Source of the DNA: Nannocystaceae bacterium
GTDB lineage: Bacteria > Myxococcota_A > Polyangia > Nannocystales > Nannocystaceae
NCBI GenBank assembly: GCA_019694555.1
Contig: JAIBBS010000082.1
Span: 1 to 34,415 of the forward strand
Direction of reading: 5' to 3'
Length of the DNA stretch: 34,415 nt
Made by a program: the position numbers and the translations under genes. A model generated the notes under the pieces. The model saw only the letters and a list, made by a program, of their open reading frames with translations, made no database searches and was not told the DNA's origin. This document shows, piece after piece, positions 17,437-25,079 of the stretch; within the stretch, counting starts at the first letter, position 1, and each line of letters begins with the position of its first letter.

Positions 17437-20400
17437 GCCGCGAGCTACCGCAGATCTTCGGGCGCTATGTCCTGACCGAGCTGCTCGGCGAAGGCGGCAT
17501 GGCCGAGGTCTACCTCGCGACCGTGCGCGTGGCCGAGGGCCTGACCAAGCGCGTGGTCATCAAGAAGATCCGCCGCGACTTCGCCAACCAGCGCGAGTTC
17601 ATGCGCATGTTCGTCGACGAGGCCAAGATCGCCTTGTCGCTCAACCACGCCAACATCGTGCAGGTGTTCGACTTCGGCCAGGTGCACGGCACCTTCTACC
17701 TGGCGATGGAATTGGTCGAGGGCGTGGATCTGATGCGGCTGTTCCACGCGGTGCGCAACGCCGGCGAGAGCTTCCCGCCGGTGATCGCGGCCTACATCGC
17801 GCATCAGGTCGCCGCGGGCCTGGCCTACGCGCATCGCAAGCACGACGACTACGGCCAGCCGCTGGGCATCGTGCACCGCGACGTCAGCCCGCACAACATC
17901 ATGGTCAGCTACGCCGGCCAGGTGAAGATCCTGGACTTTGGCATCGCGCGTACGCGCGAGCACGCGCTGTCGCGGATGGACGCCGGCGCCGGTGGCAAGG
18001 GCAGCAGCGAGGAGACCATCAAGGGCAAGGTCGCGTACATGTCGCCCGAGCAGGCGTTGGGGCGCCCGGTCGACCAGCGCTCGGACGTGTACTCGCTGGG
18101 CATCGTGCTGTACGAGCTGCTGACGAGCAAGCTGCTGTTCCGCGACAAGGACCGCATGGCGGCGCTCGACCGCGTGCGCAGCGAGGCGCTCGCACCGGTG
18201 CTCGAGCTCGCGCCGCAGCTGCCGCGGGAGCTGGCCGCGATCGTCGACCGCGCGCTGGCCCGCGACAGCGCCGCGCGCTTCGAGAGCGCCCGCGCGATGC
18301 AGAGCGACCTCGCGGCCTACCTGCACCGCGCCGACCCGGTGGTCGACGACGAGGTCCTGACCAACTTCGTGGCCCGCCACGCGCGCCACGACGTGCTCGA
18401 CCCCGGCGGCCCCGGCGAGCCGGCCTCGCGCGAGCTCGACGGCGGCGGCACGCCGATGCCGCGCCGCACCAGCCGCGAGGCCCAGCGCGTGGTCGTGGTC
18501 TACGCCGCGCTCGAGCCGCCCGCCCACGCGCCACCGGGCAGCAGCGCCGATCTGACGCGCTTCGGCACGCTGGTGCGCGACCTCGCGTTCAAGCGCGACG
18601 CGCAGGTGCTGCGCTGCGATCCGCACGCGGCGATCATCGCGTTCGGCACGCTGCTGCGCACCGCCGACGACGCCGACCGTGCGCTGCGCGTGGCGCTGGC
18701 GCTGCGCGAGGACATCGGCGAGGCCGCGCCGGGCTGGCGGCTGGGGCTGGTGGTCGCCAACGCGGCCGCGGTGCTGCAGCGCAGCGGCGCGGGCCCGGTG
18801 CTGGCGGAGCTGCGCCGCGGCGTGGCCGAGCAGATCGATCACGTCGCGCGCCACTTCATCGAGGGCCCGGTGATGGTCTCGGGCAACCTCGTCGAGCTGC
18901 TCGCGCGGGCGTGGCGATGCGGCGACGGCAGCTTCGTCGAGCCCGCCGCGGGCGTCTCGGGCACCGCGACGGTGATCGACCACGAGCTCGAACACGTCGC
19001 GCCGCTGCTGGGTCCCGCGCTCGAGGACGAGCGCAAGATCCACCTCGCCCCCGGCGGCCGCGCGGTGCTCTACGGCCGCGAGCTCGAGCTCAAGACCCTG
19101 CGCGACGCGCTGGCCGAGGCCATCCGCGCCCGCGAGTCGCGGGCGATCCTCGTGCTGGGCTCGCCCGGCATGGGCAAGCGCGCGCTGGTCGAGCGCTTCG
19201 TCGCCTCGCTGCCGCGCACCGCGTGTTGGGTGCTGCGCGCCGCCGGCAGCTGGTCGCGCCGCAACGTGCCGCTGGGCGTCTTCCTCGAGCTGCTGCAGCG
19301 CTTCTTGGGCATCGAGCACGAGACCCTGCGCGAGCAGATCGCGGCGCGTCTGGCCGAGCACGGCGTGGCCGACGGCCCGCGCCTGGCCGAGGCGCTGGCG
19401 TCGGCGCTGGGCCTGCGCGACGCGATCGATGGCGAGCTCGATCCGTTCACGCGCCGCGACCGGCTGTGGCGGCTGGTGCGGCGGTTGATCACCGCGCTGG
19501 CGCAGCGGCGGCCGGTGCTGGTGGTGCTCGAGAACATCCACTTCCACGACGAACAGAGCGCGCTGCTGCTGCGCGAGTGGGTGCAGAGCCGGCACCCGTG
19601 GCCGATCCTGGGCATCTCCACCGGGCGCCCCGGCCACCTGCGCGTGGAGATGATCCGCCGCGAGCCCAACGTCAGCGTGCTCGAGCTGGGCGAGCTCGAC
19701 GAGCAGGCGCGGCGCGAGCTGATCGTGCGTCGCTTCGAGGACGAGGCCGCCGCGGCCGAGCTCGCCGACGCGATCCTCTCGCGCACCGGCGGCAACCCGC
19801 TGTTCATCGAGCAGGTGCTGGCATCCCTGCTCGATCGCGGCGTGATCGCGTGGAACGCCCAGGGCCGGCTGCTGACGCTGCGCCAGCGCGGCGCCGCGAT
19901 CGAGCTGCCGCCGTCGGTCGAGGCCGCGCTGGCCGAGGGCATCGAGGAGCTCTCGCGCAGCGATCGCGAGGTGCTGCAGGGCGCGGCGCTGTTGGGTCGC
20001 GCGTTCCGGCCCACCGAGCTGGCCGACCTGCTCGCACGCAACGTCTCCAAGAGCCTGGAGAACCTGCTGGCGCGCCACTTCCTCGAGCGCGTGGCCACGC
20101 CCTCGCCGCACGGCGAGAGCTTCCGCTTCGCGACCGTGAGCCTGCACGAGGTGTGCAAGGCCGGCATCGGGCCCGACGAAGCGCGGCGCTTGCACGGGCG
20201 CGCGGCCGAGCTGCGTCGCGCACGGCCCGACTACGCGCCCGAGCGCGACGACGGCCCCATCGCCGAGCACCTGGTCCAGGCCGATCGCGGCACCGAGGCG
20301 ATCGAGCCGGCGATGCGCGCGGCCATGCGCGCGTACGAGGTCGCCGGCAACGTCGAGGCGCACTACTTTCTCAGCCAGGCCCTGCGTGCGATGCCGGCCG

Positions 20401-21725
20401 ACGATCCGCGGCGCTGGGACGCGTTGCTGCGCCGTGAACGGATCCTGCGCGCGTGGGGCCGCCGGCGGGCGCAGGGCGCGGACGTGCGCCAGCTGCTCAA
20501 GACCGCCGAGCAGCTCGGCGATCCCGAGAAGCTGGTCATCGCGTCGATCCGCCTGCTGCGCTTCTATCTCGAGGTCGGTCGCGCGGGTCAGTCCGAGCGG
20601 CTGATCCCGCGGCTGCGCGAGCGCATCGCGGCGCTCGCCGCAGCCAAGGCCGCCGCGTTCTCGGCGGTCCTGGGCGAGCTCGAAAGCGAGCTGGCCTACA
20701 CCCGCGGCGAGTTCGACGAGGCCGAACGGGTCGCGCGCGAGGCCCTGGCCCACTGCGGCGCCGGCCCCCGCGGCGCGCGGCAGCGCTGCCGACTGCTGCG
20801 CAGCATCGGCCAGGTCGCCAACAGCCAGGGACGCTTCGCCGAGGCGCGGCTGGTCTACGGCGAGGCCCTCGACATCGCGCGCGAGCTCGGCAACCCGCGG
20901 CTCGAGGCCAACCTGCTCAACGCGCTGGGCGAGGTCGCCGGGCGCAGCACGCACTACCAGGAAGCGGTCGACTGCTTCAAGGCCGCGCTCGCGATCGATC
21001 GCGATCTGGGCGACCGCTACCTCACCGGCCGCAAGCTCGCGAACCTCGGCGCGACCTATGCTGCGATCGGGCTGTACCGCCGCGCCGAACGCTGCCTGCG
21101 CAAGGCGCTCGAGCTGCACGAGGCCGTGGGCCATCCCGGCGAGTTCAACGACGTGATCGTGCAGCTGGGCGAGGTCATGGCCCACCTCGGCGACCTCGAG
21201 GCCGCGCGCGCGCTGTTGGTCGACGCTGCCCGCGTGGCGGTCGGTCGCGGCGACGTGCGCATCGAGCTGCGCGCGCGCGTGCGGCTGGCCTACGCGCTGG
21301 CGGTGCACGGCCAAGGCGACGACGACGCCGCCAACGCGCGCATGATCGCGGAGCAGGTCTGCGTCACGGCGCAGGCCCACGGCCTGCGGACCGCACGCTG
21401 CCGTGCGCTGCACGTGCTCGCGCGGCTGGCCGAGGCCGATGGCGACGGCGACACCGCGATCGCCAAGGAGCGCGACGCGGTCGCGCTGGTGCGCGCCGGT
21501 GCGGCACCGCTGGACGGGGTGCGCTCGATCCATCACCTGGGCTGCATGCTCGTCCGTCGCGGCGACGACGCCGGCGGACGACCGCTGCTGGCCGAGGCGG
21601 CGGCGTTGGTCCGCGCGCGCGTCGACGACCTGCGCGACGAGGATCTGCGCCGCGGCTATCTCGATCAGCCCGACGCGCAGCGGATCCTGCGCGACGGCGA
21701 GCCCGGCGCGATCCTCGACGCCTGA
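17433..21725 (+). CDS. Large multidomain Ser/Thr kinase, cyclase-like, ATPase and TPR protein
   Basis: This encodes 1430 residues from GTG 17433, overlapping the previous stop as GTGA. The kinase domain spans about 9-300, with LGEGGMAEVYLA, K44 in VVIKK, HRDVSPHN (148-155) and DFG (168-170). The Lys after HRD is replaced by Ser, a variant I recall from other myxobacterial kinases. About residues 350-500 look like a degenerate class III nucleotidyl cyclase fold (AAIIAFGTLLRTADDADRAL resembles its conserved metal-loop/dimer region) without the metal-binding Asp pair. An ATPase domain follows. Its Walker A is GSPGMGKR (576-583), with Arg where Ser/Thr is usual, and its Walker B is PVLVVLENIH (about 694-703), with Glu in place of the usual Asp. 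The C-terminal half is TPR repeats (AEARLVYGEALDIARELGN and similar). The protein would integrate signals through its solenoid; its cue is unknown. Confidence 0.92.
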   Translation: MSRELPQIFGRYVLTELLGEGGMAEVYLATVRVAEGLTKRVVIKKIRRDFANQREFMRMFVDEAKIALSLNHANIVQVFDFGQVHGTFYLAMELVEGVDLMRLFHAVRNAGESFPPVIAAYIAHQVAAGLAYAHRKHDDYGQPLGIVHRDVSPHNIMVSYAGQVKILDFGIARTREHALSRMDAGAGGKGSSEETIKGKVAYMSPEQALGRPVDQRSDVYSLGIVLYELLTSKLLFRDKDRMAALDRVRSEALAPVLELAPQLPRELAAIVDRALARDSAARFESARAMQSDLAAYLHRADPVVDDEVLTNFVARHARHDVLDPGGPGEPASRELDGGGTPMPRRTSREAQRVVVVYAALEPPAHAPPGSSADLTRFGTLVRDLAFKRDAQVLRCDPHAAIIAFGTLLRTADDADRALRVALALREDIGEAAPGWRLGLVVANAAAVLQRSGAGPVLAELRRGVAEQIDHVARHFIEGPVMVSGNLVELLARAWRCGDGSFVEPAAGVSGTATVIDHELEHVAPLLGPALEDERKIHLAPGGRAVLYGRELELKTLRDALAEAIRARESRAILVLGSPGMGKRALVERFVASLPRTACWVLRAAGSWSRRNVPLGVFLELLQRFLGIEHETLREQIAARLAEHGVADGPRLAEALASALGLRDAIDGELDPFTRRDRLWRLVRRLITALAQRRPVLVVLENIHFHDEQSALLLREWVQSRHPWPILGISTGRPGHLRVEMIRREPNVSVLELGELDEQARRELIVRRFEDEAAAAELADAILSRTGGNPLFIEQVLASLLDRGVIAWNAQGRLLTLRQRGAAIELPPSVEAALAEGIEELSRSDREVLQGAALLGRAFRPTELADLLARNVSKSLENLLARHFLERVATPSPHGESFRFATVSLHEVCKAGIGPDEARRLHGRAAELRRARPDYAPERDDGPIAEHLVQADRGTEAIEPAMRAAMRAYEVAGNVEAHYFLSQALRAMPADDPRRWDALLRRERILRAWGRRRAQGADVRQLLKTAEQLGDPEKLVIASIRLLRFYLEVGRAGQSERLIPRLRERIAALAAAKAAAFSAVLGELESELAYTRGEFDEAERVAREALAHCGAGPRGARQRCRLLRSIGQVANSQGRFAEARLVYGEALDIARELGNPRLEANLLNALGEVAGRSTHYQEAVDCFKAALAIDRDLGDRYLTGRKLANLGATYAAIGLYRRAERCLRKALELHEAVGHPGEFNDVIVQLGEVMAHLGDLEAARALLVDAARVAVGRGDVRIELRARVRLAYALAVHGQGDDDAANARMIAEQVCVTAQAHGLRTARCRALHVLARLAEADGDGDTAIAKERDAVALVRAGAAPLDGVRSIHHLGCMLVRRGDDAGGRPLLAEAAALVRARVDDLRDEDLRRGYLDQPDAQRILRDGEPGAILDA

Positions 21726-21745
21726 GCTCGCCCGCGACGACGGGC

Positions 21746-21754
21746 TGCTACACT
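21746..21754 (+). promoter_or_regulatory. Extended -10 promoter for lipoprotein gene
   Basis: Reads TGCTACACT, ending 9 nt before ATG 21764. It suggests that the lipoprotein is transcribed separately from the kinase operon. Confidence 0.55.
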
Positions 21755-21763
21755 GTGGCGGCG

Positions 21764-22366
21764 ATGCGCGCGGCGGCGGTGATGCTGGCGGCGGTGCTCG
21801 CACTGCCGGGCTGCAGTGCGACCGGCCAGCTCGTGGCGCCCAGCGGTGAGCACCGCATGACCGCGCGCGACGACGACTCGGGCGTGACCATCGTGCTCAC
21901 CACCGGCGTGTGGTCGGGCGAGCCCGCGGACCTCGAGCGCAGCACCACCGTGATCCACGCGCTGGTCGCCAACCTCGGCCCCTCGCCGATCCTGCTCGCG
22001 CCCGGCGATCTCGAGCTCCGCGACGTCCGGCGCTTCCGCTACGCGCTGCTCGATCCCGGCGCCAGCTTCGAGCGCGTCGACGAGCCGGACACGCCCGCGG
22101 CCTCGAGCCGCTACGATCGCGAGCTGCAGCGCAGCTACGATCCCGGGCGTTCGCTGGAGTTCCAGCCGCTGCTCGCCGATGGCGACGTGCCGCGGCTGGG
22201 CTTGCCCTGGGGCGTGCTCGAGCCCGGCACGCAGATGCGCGGCTTCCTGTACTTCGAGCCCTTCGTCCGCAGCGCCGACGGTGGCGAGCTGCGCTGGCAC
22301 ATCGGCACGCCCGATCACCAGCCGCTGTTCGACGCTCGCTTCGCGCTCGCGGTCGCGTCGCGCTGA
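21764..22366 (+). CDS. Lipoprotein, unknown function
   Basis: This encodes 200 residues from ATG 21764. Residues 1-17 are a textbook lipoprotein signal: basic start, hydrophobic core MLAAVLALPGC with lipobox L-P-G-C and C17 as the lipidated residue. The mature part is beta-rich (TIVLTTGVWSGEPADLE, VIHALVANLGPSPILLAPGDLEL) with many Asp/Glu/Arg pairs. It resembles outer-membrane lipoproteins with a small immunoglobulin-like or DUF4352-like sandwich. No enzyme motif is visible. It has its own extended -10 promoter and lies 38 bp after the large kinase gene, so it may still be co-regulated. LspA, which matures lipoproteins, is encoded at 29032-29568. Confidence 0.85.
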   Translation: MRAAAVMLAAVLALPGCSATGQLVAPSGEHRMTARDDDSGVTIVLTTGVWSGEPADLERSTTVIHALVANLGPSPILLAPGDLELRDVRRFRYALLDPGASFERVDEPDTPAASSRYDRELQRSYDPGRSLEFQPLLADGDVPRLGLPWGVLEPGTQMRGFLYFEPFVRSADGGELRWHIGTPDHQPLFDARFALAVASR

Positions 22367-22426
22367 ACCAGCGATGCCGCCGTCCTTGGCAGCACCATCC
22401 ACCCACTCCCTCGCTTGCCATCCACA

Positions 22427-22448
22427 CGCCCGCGCCCACACGCGGGCG
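22427..22448. terminator. 8-bp hairpin between convergent lipoprotein genes
   Basis: CGCCCGCG and CGCGGGCG form a perfect 8-bp stem with a six-base loop, midway between the stops at 22366 (plus) and 22464 (minus). No T-tract follows on either strand; a bidirectional terminator role is inferred. Confidence 0.4.
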
Positions 22449-22463
22449 TCGCTCGACTCCACA

Positions 22464-23390
22464 CTACTCGGGGATCAAACACGCGCCGACGTCTTCGAGG
22501 CCGGGCGGGGCCGCGGCGGCGTCGTACCACTGCACGCACTCCTGACCCTGACCGGTGCACTGCGCGTTGCCCTGGCTGAACTCGCAGAAGTTCGTGCAGC
22601 AGCCGTTCGAGCCGGCGCAGCCGGGCACCGCCGCCGCATTGGCGCAGAACAAGCCCGGGTCACACACGTTGAGGAACTCGCACGGATCGCCGAAGGCACC
22701 CATCTCACCCGAGGCATCGGGGCCGCAGGCGAAGCCGTCGTCGACCGGGTAGCACGCCTGGCCGGCATCGCAGTCTTGCAGCAGCGGATCGCAGGTCGGC
22801 AGACACAGCGTGAGCACGCCGTCGTTGGCGATGACGCAGCTGGCGTTGGGGTCCTCGCACACGGGCGACGCCGGCGTGCCGCCACAGAACGCCACGCAGG
22901 TGCCCAGGCCCTCCTCGTTGACGTTCCAGCACATCGCCCCGAGCGCGCAGTCGTCGATGCCCGAGACGCCCGAGCCCTCGACGTGGCACTCGTCGCCGGG
23001 CTGTCCGGCGTTCTCGGCCACGTCGACGCACTTGAGCGAGTTCCACGACGAGCCACCGTCGTTCGCCCACGGCATGCACTTCTGGCCGTCCTGGCAGTCT
23101 TGCGCCCAGACGTCGCACTCACCCGGTGGGGTGTCGGGCGTACAGATGAAGTGACAGCCGTCCTCGTCGCCGCCGCTGCTGCTGCCACCGCCGCTGGGGT
23201 CCACGGTGGTCCCGGGCGAGGAGGTCATCCCGGGGTCCTCGCCGGTCGAGCTGCCGCCGTCGCCGCCCGCGCTGGTCTCCGCCGAGTCGCCGCCGCCGCC
23301 CTCGGCCTGCGGCTCGATGTCCGGCTTGCTGGTCTGCACGCAGCCCGTGAGCGCAACGACCGTGAGTGCCTTCATCCACTGGGTGTTCAT
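22464..23390 (-). CDS. Cysteine-rich lipoprotein, copy 2 of a paralogous pair
   Basis: This encodes 308 residues. The signal MNTQWMKALTVVALTGC ends in lipobox L-T-G-C (C17). A Gly/Ser/Thr/Glu-rich linker follows to about residue 77, then a cysteine-dense domain in which I count 28 cysteines. It is paralogous to the gene at 23656, sharing QDC..G.KCMPWANDGG, EC.VEGSGVSGID.C, PVCEDP..SCVIAN.G, CDPLLQDC..GQACYP and the C-terminal PPG.E.VGAC.IP. The even cysteine count suggests disulfides in an exported, surface-exposed protein. ATG 23390 has GGGAGGG 7 nt upstream. An AT-rich promoter lies at 23448-23475. I recall that myxobacterial relatives may carry a misleading epimerase label; nothing here supports that. 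Function unknown. Confidence 0.88.
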   Translation of the reverse strand: MNTQWMKALTVVALTGCVQTSKPDIEPQAEGGGGDSAETSAGGDGGSSTGEDPGMTSSPGTTVDPSGGGSSSGGDEDGCHFICTPDTPPGECDVWAQDCQDGQKCMPWANDGGSSWNSLKCVDVAENAGQPGDECHVEGSGVSGIDDCALGAMCWNVNEEGLGTCVAFCGGTPASPVCEDPNASCVIANDGVLTLCLPTCDPLLQDCDAGQACYPVDDGFACGPDASGEMGAFGDPCEFLNVCDPGLFCANAAAVPGCAGSNGCCTNFCEFSQGNAQCTGQGQECVQWYDAAAAPPGLEDVGACLIPE

Positions 23391-23397
23391 GGTTTCG

Positions 23398-23404
23398 CCC
23401 TCCC
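23398..23404 (-). promoter_or_regulatory. Ribosome binding site for cysteine-rich lipoprotein
   Basis: GGGAGGG on the minus strand, 7 nt before ATG 23390. Confidence 0.6.
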
Positions 23405-23447
23405 GACGCCGGGGTGAAAGCCACCACCGAAACCGACGTTCTCAACT

Positions 23448-23475
23448 TAAATACCTTAACCTCCAAAACTAACAA
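23448..23475 (-). promoter_or_regulatory. AT-rich sigma70-like promoter of cysteine-rich lipoprotein
   Basis: On the minus strand TTGTTA (23470-23475) and TATTTA (23448-23453) are separated by 16 nt, within a locally AT-rich stretch (about 23430-23590) unlike the rest of the window. The leader would be about 50 nt with a Shine-Dalgarno. Confidence 0.4.
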
Positions 23476-23580
23476 GAATTATTTAACTGCTTTTCGACGT
23501 CGCGCGGACGATCGGAGTCAACACCTTGATTTCACGACGTTCCTCGGTGTCGAAGCGCGTTTTCGCGCATTGAAACCAAG

Positions 23581-23615
23581 AAAAAACGCGGGGGCTCTCT
23601 CGAGCTCCCCGCGTT
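23581..23615 (-). terminator. Strong rho-independent terminator after cysteine-rich lipoprotein copy 1
   Basis: On the minus strand AACGCGGGG (23607-23615) pairs with CCCCGCGTT (23585-23593), with an inner GCTC/GAGC stem and a GAGA loop. It is followed by a run of six T (23581-23586, two bases of which also close the stem). It lies about 40 bp after the stop at 23656. It is the only textbook intrinsic terminator I see in the window. Confidence 0.85.
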
Positions 23616-23655
23616 CGCGCGCCGCACGCAGGCGGCGCTGGCTCACCCGATCAGA

Positions 23656-24636
23656 TCACATCGGGATGACGCAGGCGCCGACGTTCTCGAAGCCGGGAGG
23701 GGCCTGGCCGTCGGCGTACCACGCGGTGCACTCCTCGCCACCGGCGGCGCCGGGGCAGTTCATCGAGGCGTCCGGATCGCTGAGATCGCAGAACGCCGCG
23801 CAGCAGCCCGACGAGCCCGCGCAGTCGGGCACGCCCGCCGCGTCGGCGCAGAAGTTACCCGGGTCGCACACGTTGATGAACTCGCACGCGTCGCCGTGCA
23901 GGCCCATCTCGCCCGAGACGTCCGGCGCGCACGCGAACGCGTCGTCGATCGGGTAGCAGGCCTGGCCCTCGGAGCAGTCCTGCAGCAGCGGGTCACAGCT
24001 GGGCAGGCAGAGGATCAGCGTGCCCTCGTTGGCGATGACGCACGAGGTCGCCGGATCCTCGCACACCGGCGCGGCCTCGCTGCCCATGCAGAAGGCGACG
24101 CAGGTGCCCATGTTGGTCTCGGGATCCACGTCCCAGCACATCGAGCCGAGATCGCAGTTGTCGATGCCCGACACGCCCGAGCCCTCGACGGTGCACTCGT
24201 CACCGATCTGGGCGGGGTTCGGATCGAGCGGCGAGCAGCGGGTGGCGTTCCACGCACCGCCGCCGTCGTTCGCCCACGGCATGCACTTCTCGCCCTCGGG
24301 GCAGTCCTGGCTCCACAGATCGCACTCGATGTTCACACCGCCGCCATCGGGATCCTGGATGAAGCCGACCGACGTCATGCTGCCGGTGGTCTCGCCCGTG
24401 CCCGTCGCGGTGGGATCCGTGGTGTTGCTGTCCGCACTGGTCGTGTCGGAGTTGTCGGTCGTGTTGTTGGTGGTGTTGTTGGTGCCACCCGACTCGCCAC
24501 CGGTCGTGTCATCGCTGGTGTCGTTGGTGGTGTTGTTCGTCGCCGAGAAGGCGCCGTCACCCGAGTCGCTCTTCGTCCCGCAACCGACCAGGCCAAGCCC
24601 GGCCACACAGAGGCCAATGAGAATCTTGCTGCGCAT
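23656..24636 (-). CDS. Cysteine-rich lipoprotein, copy 1 of a paralogous pair
   Basis: This encodes 326 residues from ATG 24636. The signal MRSKILIGLCVAGLGLVGC has lipobox L-V-G-C with C19 as the lipidated residue. Residues of about 30-90 are an unusual Asn/Thr/Asp/Ser linker (many TNNTT and DTT units), unlike the Gly/Ser linker of its paralog at 22464. The C-terminal domain has 26 cysteines by my count, two fewer than the paralog, which has an extra DGC.HFIC pair at the front; the even difference fits paired disulfides. Shared blocks are listed under the paralog. It ends at a strong intrinsic terminator, so the two are separate transcripts. Exported to the outer membrane or surface; function unknown. 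Confidence 0.88.
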   Translation of the reverse strand: MRSKILIGLCVAGLGLVGCGTKSDSGDGAFSATNNTTNDTSDDTTGGESGGTNNTTNNTTDNSDTTSADSNTTDPTATGTGETTGSMTSVGFIQDPDGGGVNIECDLWSQDCPEGEKCMPWANDGGGAWNATRCSPLDPNPAQIGDECTVEGSGVSGIDNCDLGSMCWDVDPETNMGTCVAFCMGSEAAPVCEDPATSCVIANEGTLILCLPSCDPLLQDCSEGQACYPIDDAFACAPDVSGEMGLHGDACEFINVCDPGNFCADAAGVPDCAGSSGCCAAFCDLSDPDASMNCPGAAGGEECTAWYADGQAPPGFENVGACVIPM

Positions 24637-25079
24637 GGTGCTTGTCGTTCCTTGTGGGGAAGTTTTTGGTGTGCCCTCACCCGGACGACCGAACCTGGAC
24701 GGGGGCGGACGCCTGGGATCACCGAGTGGAGATCGTTCGATTTCGGTAGCTTTCGCGGCGGGCCCTCCCGAGTGCCGCAACGCTGCCGATGGCTGAGAAT
24801 CCACCAAAACCCAGAAGCACGCAAGCCCCCCTTAGATAGGAAAGAGGACAAGCCCTCCCCCGCGAGATTTGCCTTGTTCGTGCGGCTTCGGTGCAGTCTG
24901 TGCCGTTTTCGCAAAACCGCGCCCGACTTCGTGACACTGCGTCCCGCCAGCGATCTCGAAGTGGGTTTGATCACGGTGCGCGGGGCGCCGCGCCGGCGCC
25001 ATCGCCGACTCGACTGGCCCTCATCAGGACGCACGCAGTCTGCAACTCGGCCCACCCATTGCACACCTGGTGAGCTGCC
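24637..25079. other. 443-bp divergent intergenic region, no gene recognised
   Basis: This lies between the divergent lipoprotein and zinc-ribbon genes. It is less GC-rich than coding DNA, with short A/T runs near 24660, 24730, 24800-24850 and 24900-24915. I find no convincing ORF with coding character, no clear sigma54 site and no tRNA. A small GTTTT-CGC-AAAAC hairpin lies near 24905. It must hold at least two promoters; an undetected small RNA is possible. Confidence 0.4.

Noticed and set aside
17445..21803. 1452-residue minus-strand open frame opposite the large kinase gene
   Set aside because: It is Arg/Gln/His/Ala-rich shadow translation of GC-rich codons; the plus strand has kinase, ATPase and TPR motifs.
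22464..24636. Possible enzyme (epimerase-type) label for the cysteine-rich proteins
   Set aside because: They have lipoprotein signals, low-complexity linkers and disulfide-type cysteines, and no enzyme fold motif.
24637..25079. Small ORFs in the 443-bp intergenic region
   Set aside because: Short frames lacked codon bias, ribosome sites and recognisable motifs.
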